From NCBI GenBank assembly GCA_030641425.1, contig DAOWHM010000047.1:1-6842 (forward strand): a DNA stretch of 6,842 nucleotides, given 5' to 3'. Made by a program: the position numbers and the translations under genes. Below, piece after piece: positions 1-5,191 of the stretch (within the stretch, counting starts at the first letter, position 1; every line of letters begins with the position of its first letter). The DNA is from Candidatus Bathyarchaeota archaeon. Its GTDB lineage: Archaea > Thermoproteota > Bathyarchaeia > Bathyarchaeales > SOJC01. The notes under the pieces are model-generated. The model made no database searches. It was not told where the DNA came from and saw only the letters and a list, made by a program, of their open reading frames with translations.

Positions 1-759
1 AATTGTAAACTTGAACCGTTCAAAATCCTTTTCGCGTAGAATCCTTAGGATAGTGTCATATGATAGTTTTTCAACTCTGAAGACGTTGGCTTCACGTCCG
101 ATTCTCCAAGGCCAGCAGCTGTGACAGTCGCTGTTCGATACTAATGTGTACTTGTCTAGTGTGCTTAGTCGCCAATTCATAGGGGGATCAGAAGAAAGCC
201 CCGTTTCCAAGGCGTGTATGTGCTTTGTCATGTCCTGATAGCAGTCTTCGATGCGTTCGAAGCCGCTGAAGGCACCAAAGAGGCTGAACCATGGGGTCCA
301 CACGTGAGCAGGTATCACTTCATTCCGGTTAGATGTAGCCATAATGTCTTCAACCAATTGGACCGCTGTCATTTCAAGCGTAGGCCTGCCATCGATGCTT
401 AAGGAGCCGTACTGAGCCAGTCTGTCGTTGATCTGCGTTGCTGTCTCGAAGTTAGGCGTCAGAAGAAGATGATGAATCTTCTTTGTCTTGTTATCAGAAG
501 TGAAGATTGTGCTCACTTCAGCAGTCAACATAAAGAGCGTCGAATCTGGGGTTTTTGCCGGTCTAAAGAGTCCAGTGTTTGAGTCTTCAGTTAGATCCTC
601 TTGAAGTTCCTTCAGCCACTTAGGATGTGTAAAATCTCCTGTGCCCATAAGGGTTAGGCCTTTAATTGCTGCGAACCGCGAGAGTTCTGCAACACTTATT
701 CTAGCACTCGTGGCCCGGCTGAAACGACTATGAATATGTAAGTCAGCGATAACCCTCAT
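1..759 (-). CDS. endoQ: Endonuclease Q (EndoQ)-like PHP-domain DNA repair nuclease, 3' end cut by window edge
   Basis: I translated this by hand: ATG at 759 opens 253 codons that run off position 1 without a stop. The protein begins MRVIADLHIHS, the PHP-domain motif with metal-binding His8 and His10. It continues with GTGDFTHP (Asp42, His45), LTAEVS (Glu81), His96-His97, PAHVWTPW (His152), ETGLSSDPPMNWR (about 185-197) and SNSDCHSCWPWR (Asp211, His213). These blocks in this order match EndoQ, which in archaea nicks DNA 5' of deaminated bases (uracil, hypoxanthine, xanthine) and abasic sites; that role is family knowledge. Family members run to about 400 residues, so the C-terminal region is off the window. 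GAGGGTG at 771-777 gives a ribosome site 11 bases before the ATG. The stop of a recombinase pseudogene lies 39 bases upstream on the same strand, so the promoter must lie within that remnant (an AATAAAA box at 871-877 is a candidate). Confidence 0.9.
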   Translation of the reverse strand, partial: MRVIADLHIHSRFSRATSARISVAELSRFAAIKGLTLMGTGDFTHPKWLKELQEDLTEDSNTGLFRPAKTPDSTLFMLTAEVSTIFTSDNKTKKIHHLLLTPNFETATQINDRLAQYGSLSIDGRPTLEMTAVQLVEDIMATSNRNEVIPAHVWTPWFSLFGAFSGFERIEDCYQDMTKHIHALETGLSSDPPMNWRLSTLDKYTLVSNSDCHSCWPWRIGREANVFRVEKLSYDTILRILREKDFERFKFTI

Positions 760-798
760 GTTTTTCCGGTCACCCTCAAGTTTTTGAAGCTGCCGCAG

Positions 799-1230
799 TC
801 ACTTTCGTTTCCTGAAGAATAACATGCTGTCCCTCTTGCAGACATATTCGAAACCAACTTTGAGCAGCTCTTTTATTCTTTGGGTGTTTGTGCTATTTTA
901 ACATGAAACTTTTCGGGATTCCCATCTTGGAGCAACACCTTCTCTATGTTGACGTACATGAGGGTCGAGTCAAATCCTTTGTGTCCGCGGTTCTCTTTGA
1001 TGTATGGAGTGTCTTTTGTTTGGTGGTATAGCTGTGTTGCTTTCCAATGCCTGATCGTGTGGAAATAAATTTTCTCTCAGCCTTGGGTTGCGCAGTCTTT
1101 GCGCCAACCTTTTCCTCAGGCTAAGGAAGTATGTTTCAAAAACCCTCGGGTTTGAATTGAATATGTATTTGCTCTTCTTTGGAACCATGTTCAGCATGTT
1201 TAGGCGTCCATTTACGGAAAGTCGAAGAGA
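799..1230 (-). pseudogene. Tyrosine recombinase/integrase remnant, C-terminal catalytic part, two frameshifts
   Basis: Three pieces in different frames join into one archaeal-type integrase C-terminus. Piece 1 (about 1230 to 1080) reads NMVPKKSKYIFNSNPRVF and then SLRKRLAQRLRNPRLR. Piece 2 (about 1079 to 876) reads EKIYFHTIRHWKATQLYHQ, then ENRGHKGFDSTLMYVNIEK, and ends in a stop after TPKE. Piece 3 (about 873 to 799) reads IKELLKVGFEYVCKRDS and ends RKRK-TGA. The HTIRH box (His/Arg), the GH box and the catalytic Tyr in LMYV are the standard catalytic motifs. The first catalytic Arg region and everything N-terminal are missing, and a stop in frame lies upstream near 1241. The breaks fall near 1071-1080 (one extra base, modulo 3) and 871-877. 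Family knowledge says such enzymes integrate viruses or plasmids. Here the copy is dead, and marks a former element. Sequencing error could explain one break but not the missing N-terminus. Confidence 0.85.
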
Positions 1231-1243
1231 TTTATGAAAGAGA

Positions 1244-1252
1244 AGTTATAAA
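1244..1252 (+). promoter_or_regulatory. Putative archaeal TATA box for the nucleotidyltransferase gene
   Basis: AGTTATAAA preceded by purine-rich GAAAGAGA (BRE-like) lies 36 bases before the ATG at 1289. A transcript starting about 25 bases downstream would have a short leader that still holds the GGTG ribosome site at 1280-1283. This is inferred from spacing and base composition only. Confidence 0.5.
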
Positions 1253-1269
1253 CAGAGATACTTCTGATA

Positions 1270-1279
1270 AATTCGAATT
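1270..1279. repeat. Perfect 10-base palindrome AATTCGAATT between TATA box and start codon
   Basis: AATTCGAATT equals its own reverse complement. It sits where transcription of the nucleotidyltransferase gene is expected to begin, 10 bases before the ATG, which is a position suited to a repressor. A 10-base AT-rich palindrome can arise by chance, so operator function is speculative. Confidence 0.3.
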
Positions 1280-1288
1280 GGTGCAAAC

Positions 1289-2332
1289 ATGGACAAAGAG
1301 AAGAAACTACAACAGATGCGAAACTTAGCGTTTTCCTTAAGTAAGAACCTTATGAAAGAGAACCATACGATCGGTGCAATTCTCTTCGGATCTGTCGTAA
1401 CAGGAAATATCCACGAGAAAAGCGATGTGGACTTGGCCATAATTTATGATATTGACGCTGCTAATATGCGCGAAGGTAAAGAAGAAAGAAGAATAAACAA
1501 TATAGAAGTTCAAGTTTGGCGTTACTCCATAAATCATTTCATTCATACTTTTGAAGATGAGAAGCTCCGAAACAAACCAAATACCTGGATGTGGGCAAGC
1601 CTGTGGGTGGAATACATGAAAAAGGGCAAAATACTTGCAGATACAACTGGAAGGCTTTCAGAATGGAGAGAGAAGGCCCGAAAGTGGAAATGGAGACCAA
1701 GCGAAACTGACCCCATTTTGAATCAAGCACTGGACAACCTACAAGCTTCAACAACCTATGCAACAAGACCAGACCTGTTCGCCTCCCTCCTTTGTTTGCG
1801 GGAATCCATGACCTGCCTAGCTGCAGCACATATTATGAAGCATAATTTAATTCCAAGTTTCAGACCAAAAGAACTTTGGACAAAACTTAACCTACTTCAA
1901 ACAAAGGAGAACGCAGTATGGAATCTCTTCAATTTCATAAATGACACCTCAACCATTAACTCAAGACGTGTTAACCAGCTTCTTAAACCGCTAAGTAGTT
2001 TCATAGACGTTGAATGGGGCAAAGAGGATAGAGGTACCCGCACTGAGCTAGAAAATGCATATGGATGTTTAAGGAAACAAGATTATGCTGGAGCTCTGCT
2101 TTCTGGTCGTTATTCGGCTTACTGGCTTGGATTCCATATCATCAATAAACAAGATGATAAGTTGAAAGCAAAAATCTGTAACGGTGAAAACCACATTAAA
2201 ATGATGAAAAAACTAGAACCAATAAAACCAAGTTTTTACAGTTTTTACCAAAAACTACATTTCGTAGAACATTGGACCATGAAGAAATTGAAAGATGCTC
2301 ACAACCAAACACACACCGTTCTGATCTCCTGA
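1289..2332 (+). CDS. Minimal nucleotidyltransferase domain protein with large helical C-terminal domain
   Basis: The 347-residue protein opens with a polymerase-beta-type nucleotidyltransferase domain: GAILFGSVVTG (Gly34-Ser35), SDVDLAII (Asp46, Asp48) and a third acidic candidate, Glu73, in the strand NIEVQVW. These are the nucleotide- and metal-binding residues of the MNT/KNTase superfamily, so it probably transfers a nucleotide (often AMP) to a protein or small molecule. Residues from about 125 to 347 look mostly helical and Trp/Lys-rich, with segments RESMTCLAAAHIMKH (171-185) and SGRYSAYWLGFH. They could be a fused HEPN-like or aminoglycoside-adenylyltransferase-like helical domain, but I do not recognise the family. 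The usual small MNT protein is 100-150 residues, and no separate HEPN gene lies beside it. GGTG at 1280-1283 is five bases before the ATG. The gene looks AT-richer than its neighbours and adjoins an integrase remnant, which suggests transfer. Substrate unknown. Confidence 0.8.
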   Translation: MDKEKKLQQMRNLAFSLSKNLMKENHTIGAILFGSVVTGNIHEKSDVDLAIIYDIDAANMREGKEERRINNIEVQVWRYSINHFIHTFEDEKLRNKPNTWMWASLWVEYMKKGKILADTTGRLSEWREKARKWKWRPSETDPILNQALDNLQASTTYATRPDLFASLLCLRESMTCLAAAHIMKHNLIPSFRPKELWTKLNLLQTKENAVWNLFNFINDTSTINSRRVNQLLKPLSSFIDVEWGKEDRGTRTELENAYGCLRKQDYAGALLSGRYSAYWLGFHIINKQDDKLKAKICNGENHIKMMKKLEPIKPSFYSFYQKLHFVEHWTMKKLKDAHNQTHTVLIS

Positions 2333-2334
2333 TT

Positions 2335-2384
2335 AGGTGCCCACATGGGAAGTGGTTAACACTTACGTTGTTATTTTCCCACCT
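2335..2384 (+). terminator. Inverted repeats just after the nucleotidyltransferase gene, possible 3' hairpin
   Basis: TGGGAA (2346-2351) pairs with TTCCCA (2376-2381), and inside it AAGTG (2350-2354) pairs with CACTT (2360-2364). AGGT at 2335-2338 can extend the outer stem to ACCT at 2381-2384 across an eight-base bulge. There is no long T run after it, so it may be a 3' processing or stability structure rather than a terminator. Confidence 0.35.
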
Positions 2385-2469
2385 TGTCGACCTGCTACGA
2401 ACCTGATTGTATCTTCTTGCTCCCTATACCATCCACCAACTTGATACCCAATAATAGCATCCACTATAA

Positions 2470-2543
2470 GGGCGAGCGCCCATGAAGCTCACTTCTTGGT
2501 GCCTCTATGTGCACTTCAAGAGCAGGCGGATAGAGTGAGCGCC
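2470..2543. other. Folded intergenic element: interrupted 16-pair stem plus GGGCG/CGCCC hairpin
   Basis: Reading the plus strand, GCTCACT (2487-2493), TCTTG (2494-2498) and GTGC (2499-2502) run on without a break. They pair in order with GCAC (2511-2514), CAAGA (2517-2521) and AGTGAGC (2534-2540). The apical loop is eight bases, and bulges of 2 and 12 bases lie on the 3' side. Just before it, GGGCG (2470-2474) can pair with CGCCC (2477-2481). GAGCGCC occurs at both ends (2474-2480 and 2537-2543) as a direct repeat. It lies in the 278-base gap ahead of the OsmC gene and could be a small RNA, a leader structure or a decayed repeat. No known RNA family was recognised and strand is undecided. Confidence 0.4.
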
Positions 2544-2556
2544 ATAAAAGTAAATA
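2544..2556 (+). promoter_or_regulatory. Putative archaeal promoter for the OsmC-family gene
   Basis: ATAAAAGTAAATA is the strongest AT-rich box ahead of the gene. A start about 25 bases downstream (near 2575-2580) would leave a leader of roughly 30 bases containing the AAGGT ribosome site at 2598-2602, eight bases before the ATG. Inferred from position only. Confidence 0.45.
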
Positions 2557-2610
2557 ACTAACTTCACAATTTCAATGGGTATCAATAAAGAAGCTTCAAG
2601 GTAGAATATA

Positions 2611-3030
2611 ATGCCAATACAAAAAGCGAAAGCCAAGTTGATAGAAAATGTCCGCACAATAGTTGATAACTCTCGGACTCACACAGTTGTTTGTGATCTT
2701 CCACCCGCTAAGGGGGGAGATGACACTGGACCGACAGCTCTAGAACTGGGGATTATGGCCTTGTCAGATTGCGCTGCTACAATCTTCGCGGATGTGGCGA
2801 AAAAAAGCAAAATCGAAGTAAAGAAGATTGAGGTAGTAGCGGAAGCAGAGAAACCTGCGGACTCGCCAAAACTGAAAAGTGTAAAACTCAAAGTATATGT
2901 TGCGGCTAAAGCAAGAAAGCAGGTTATTGAAGCAATCTGGCGAAGGACAGAGGCAAACTGCCCAGTAGTGTCAATATTCAGAGAGCCTATACCTGTAGAA
3001 GTTGAACTGATAACGGAAACTGTAGGATAG
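2611..3030 (+). CDS. OsmC/Ohr-family protein, probable thiol-dependent hydroperoxide reductase
   Basis: The 139-residue length fits a single-domain OsmC protein. The archaeal family pattern is clear: LPPAKGGDDTGPTALELG (30-47, with Glu45), then Cys54 in MALSDCAATIFADVAKKS on the long central helix, then Cys117 in NCPVVSIF. In OsmC and Ohr enzymes these two cysteines reduce organic or fatty-acid hydroperoxides through a disulfide, while some archaeal relatives have unproven roles. No signal peptide or membrane segment is seen, so it should be cytosolic and probably dimeric. ATG is preceded by AAGGT eight bases upstream and a TATA-like box at 2544-2556. It stands alone: the upstream gene is 278 bases away and the downstream gene converges. 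Its stop codon lies inside two alternative hairpins. Substrate cannot be told from sequence. Confidence 0.9.
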   Translation: MPIQKAKAKLIENVRTIVDNSRTHTVVCDLPPAKGGDDTGPTALELGIMALSDCAATIFADVAKKSKIEVKKIEVVAEAEKPADSPKLKSVKLKVYVAAKARKQVIEAIWRRTEANCPVVSIFREPIPVEVELITETVG

Positions 3031-3075
3031 GCAGTTTCAACACCTGCTGCCTATCCCCCTCTTCTTTCTCTGTCA
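3025..3075 (+). terminator. Strong hairpin terminator at the OsmC stop codon
   Basis: GGATAGGCAG (3025-3034) and CTGCCTATCC (3047-3056) form a perfect ten-pair stem with a 12-base loop. The stem includes the TAG stop, and a pyrimidine-rich tract (CCCTCTTCTTTCTCTGTC) follows to 3074. A competing seven-pair stem, GAAACTG (3016-3022) with CAGTTTC (3032-3038), shares bases 3032-3034, so only one can form at a time. Confidence 0.65.
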
Positions 3076-3115
3076 AACATGCGCAATAGACTTGAGTTCG
3101 CATTTGAGACTCCTT

Positions 3116-3147
3116 CAAAGCGGAAAGAGACAAAGAAGTAAGTGAAA
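3116..3147 (-). terminator. T-rich tract downstream of the VTT membrane protein gene
   Basis: On the minus strand, 19 bases past the TAG stop at 3166-3168, the sequence becomes T/C-rich (TTTCACTTACTTCTTTG, then TCTCTTTCC). Archaeal RNA polymerase can stop at U-rich tracts without a hairpin. Together with the hairpin at 3025-3056 this would separate the two convergent genes. Weak evidence. Confidence 0.3.
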
Positions 3148-3165
3148 TCAACTGGGCTTCGATGG

Positions 3166-3777
3166 CTACTCAGCCTGTTTTTCTGATCCTGCGACATACT
3201 TGTCGAAGATCTTTTCCCAATCAACCTTATACAGGGCATAGATGGCTAAAACCAGAAGGGTTCCCGTTGCAATTGCACCTATCCAGCTTCCAGTCTCTCC
3301 AAAGAGAAAAGAGAGCGCATTCCGGTATACACTGCCAAAGGACGCAAGAATATAGCACATCAGTAATTTTCCCAAGAGCGACGGGATGAACGCCTTCAGG
3401 AGATTGTAGCGTAGGATTCCCAAGGGTATGAAGAGCAGATCGTCTGGAAGTGGGGTTAGTGCGAAGATAAAGAGAGCGGCTGGTGTATACTTGCCAAGTA
3501 TCTTAAGGAGATAATCCATCTTTCGCTGTCTATCGGTACTGATGATTCTCCTTCCATAGTAACCAAGAAGATACCCTACAACTTCTCCAGTAGCTGAACC
3601 CAGTCCTCCAAATACTGTCAACATCAAAGGATCCCATCCAGCGACGCCCAAACCTAAAATAACCAATGTGTAAGGAATTGGGACGACGATTGACATGGTT
3701 CCTATCAAACTGATTAGAAATACGCCTGGATATCCAAACTGCGACGCTACTTGCTCCAGCCATTCTAGGAAAGACAA
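3166..3777 (-). CDS. VTT-domain (DedA/TVP38/YqaA-like) polytopic membrane protein
   Basis: The 203-residue protein has four or five hydrophobic segments (about 17-47, 51-75, 98-122, 127-150, 160-180) and a charged C-terminal tail. The VTT-domain signature is present: GEVVGYLLGYYGRR (64-77) in the first half, and ALTPLPDDLLFIPLG (106-120) followed by KAFIPSLLGK (128-137) in the second, with the Pro-rich re-entrant region conserved. Bacterial and eukaryotic relatives move or scramble phospholipids and lipid carriers; the archaeal substrate is unknown. The start is TTG at 3777. A TGA lies in frame three codons upstream, and the next ATG (codon 29) would remove the first membrane segment, so TTG is the only reasonable choice. 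The ribosome site is poor. It lies 145 bases downstream of kbl on the same strand and may be read through from that operon or have its own promoter. Confidence 0.85.
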   Translation of the reverse strand: MSFLEWLEQVASQFGYPGVFLISLIGTMSIVVPIPYTLVILGLGVAGWDPLMLTVFGGLGSATGEVVGYLLGYYGRRIISTDRQRKMDYLLKILGKYTPAALFIFALTPLPDDLLFIPLGILRYNLLKAFIPSLLGKLLMCYILASFGSVYRNALSFLFGETGSWIGAIATGTLLVLAIYALYKVDWEKIFDKYVAGSEKQAE

Positions 3778-3879
3778 TTTGCCACTTCAACTGTAGACTC
3801 GATAATCTAACTCTGATGGAACATAACCCTGACTAACCATGGCATCGTATGGGTCGGTATTCGCGATTGGATGAGGAAT

Positions 3880-3923
3880 AAAATCTCAGTTTTTGCTCCT
3901 GCGTATCTAGATATTTTTGGAGC
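3880..3923 (-). terminator. Possible hairpin after kbl with embedded palindrome TATCTAGATA
   Basis: On the minus strand GCTCC (3923-3919) can pair with GGAGC (3899-3895). The loop contains the perfect ten-base palindrome TATCTAGATA (3904-3913), and a T-rich GATTTTATT follows near 3880-3888. It starts at the kbl stop codon. The stem is short, so this is a weak terminator candidate. The same T-rich stretch could instead be part of a promoter for the membrane protein gene. Confidence 0.3.
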
Positions 3924-5125
3924 TAGATTAGGCCTAGCTTCTTCCCTCCTTCCTCGAAAGCGTGTATGGCCTTGTCCAGTTGTTCTTTGGTGTGTTTTGT
4001 GCATAGTTGTACTCTGATTCTTGCCTTGTCTCTGGCAACCATAGGAAAGACTATTGGTAATGCAAAGATGCCCTTATCCCATACAAAATCTGCTAGCTCC
4101 TTAGCTTTTTTGCTCTCGCCGCACATCACTGGTACGATCGGGGTCTCACTATTGCCTGTATCAAAGCCGCGATCTTGCATCGCCTTAAGGAAGTAATTGC
4201 GGTTTTCCCAGACTTTCTTTACATGCTCTAGTTCAGTTTCGAGGACGTCGATTGCTGCTATGCATGCAGCGGCAACGCCTGGGGGTACACCTCCGCTGAG
4301 GAGCCAAGTTCTGGATTTGTTGTATGCAAAGTTTCTTACGTCTTCGCCACCGCTTATGTGACCTCCTATGACACCGAAGGCCTTTGAGAACGTTCCCATC
4401 TCAATGTGCACTTGGTCTTGTGTGAGGTGGAAGTGGCTGACGATTCCTCGTCCTCCGTCTCCAAGTACGCCTTCGCCGTGAGCGTCGTCCACGTAGACTC
4501 CTGCGCCGTGCTCTGCAGCGATCTTAGCGATCTCTGATAGAGGTGCTAAGTCACCATCCATGCTGAAGACTCCATCTGTAAGTATCCAAATGTGCTTGTA
4601 GGGAGGTTGATGTTTTTCAGCTTCTTCCATGACACGGGCTAAGTCTTCTGTGTCCTTGTGTTTGTAGATCCCTCGGTCTGCGTGGGTTAGTCGTACGCCA
4701 TCTATGATGGAACCGTGGTTTAATGCATCAGAGACGAACAGGTCCCCTCTGCCACATAGTTGAGGTATTACTCCTTCATTTGCCATGAATCCTGTCTGAA
4801 AGGTTAAGGATGCTGGGGCATTTTTGAATTTGGCAAGGCGACGGTCCAACTCTTCATGGATAGTCATGTTTCCTGCGATTGAGCGGTCGCTGCCTGCTCC
4901 TGCACCATACTTCTTTGTTGCTTCTATCATTGCGTTGACAACTTTGGGATGTGTTGAGAGGTTGAGGTAGTTGTTTGCGCAGAGCATGATAACCTGTTTG
5001 CCATTGATGGTGCACACAGGTTCACTGGCTGACTGAAGCTCCTTGAGTTCCCAGTTCAGGCTTTCATCAACTAAGCGTCTATATTCTTCGCCCAAATAGT
5101 TTGTTGGATGACGTTTTTGTTGCAT
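3923..5125 (-). CDS. kbl: Glycine C-acetyltransferase (2-amino-3-ketobutyrate CoA ligase)
   Basis: This 400-residue enzyme belongs to the PLP-dependent alpha-oxoamine synthase family and splits 2-amino-3-ketobutyrate with CoA into glycine and acetyl-CoA, completing threonine breakdown begun by Tdh. Visible landmarks are NNYLNLSTHP (51-60), SDALNHGSIIDGVRL (132-146; His137 would stack on PLP), TDGVFSMDG (183-191), VDDAHGEGVLG (212-222; Asp213 and His216), and the Schiff-base Lys248 in GTFSKAFGVIGG. SDALNHGSIIDGVRL and TDGVFSMDGDLAPL favour Kbl over biotin or haem synthases of the same fold, as does the tdh gene immediately upstream (66-base gap). The length matches the family (about 395-400). 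The ATG is preceded by GAGTTGATC at 5128-5136, one mismatch from the ideal archaeal ribosome site. Probably co-transcribed with tdh. Cytosolic. Confidence 0.95.
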   Translation of the reverse strand: MQQKRHPTNYLGEEYRRLVDESLNWELKELQSASEPVCTINGKQVIMLCANNYLNLSTHPKVVNAMIEATKKYGAGAGSDRSIAGNMTIHEELDRRLAKFKNAPASLTFQTGFMANEGVIPQLCGRGDLFVSDALNHGSIIDGVRLTHADRGIYKHKDTEDLARVMEEAEKHQPPYKHIWILTDGVFSMDGDLAPLSEIAKIAAEHGAGVYVDDAHGEGVLGDGGRGIVSHFHLTQDQVHIEMGTFSKAFGVIGGHISGGEDVRNFAYNKSRTWLLSGGVPPGVAAACIAAIDVLETELEHVKKVWENRNYFLKAMQDRGFDTGNSETPIVPVMCGESKKAKELADFVWDKGIFALPIVFPMVARDKARIRVQLCTKHTKEQLDKAIHAFEEGGKKLGLI

Positions 5126-5127
5126 AT

Positions 5128-5136
5128 GATCAACTC
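5128..5136 (-). promoter_or_regulatory. Near-ideal ribosome binding site of kbl
   Basis: GAGTTGATC matches eight of nine bases of GAGGTGATC, the complement of the archaeal 16S 3' end, and lies two bases from the ATG (GAG core about ten bases before it). It supports start 5125 and independent translation after the 66-base gap from tdh. Confidence 0.6.
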
Positions 5137-5191
5137 AAATTATTCATTCTGTTTTTCTATTCCAACCTACAATCTCTTAACTTTTGCCGCT

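Noticed and set aside
214..402. 62-codon plus-strand open frame
   Set aside because: It lies antisense within the EndoQ-like gene, whose motifs are clear on the other strand.
970..1197. 75-codon minus-strand open frame as an independent small gene
   Set aside because: Its first part is integrase sequence; after about position 1080 the homology moves to another frame, so the tail is out-of-frame nonsense in a pseudogene.
2363..2485. Minus-strand open stretch reading WALALIVDAIIGYQVGGWYR with plausible protein character
   Set aside because: No ATG (only an internal GTG), no ribosome site, a stop immediately upstream and no recognised family. It overlaps the folded element; at most it is a gene relic.
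2470..2543. tRNA gene or H/ACA guide RNA
   Set aside because: No T-loop GTTCGA-type motif, no anticodon arm and no proper two-sided guide pocket could be drawn.
3791..3922. Gene between kbl and the membrane protein
   Set aside because: The gap has no open frame with a start and ribosome site; only a weak hairpin and a T-rich stretch were found.
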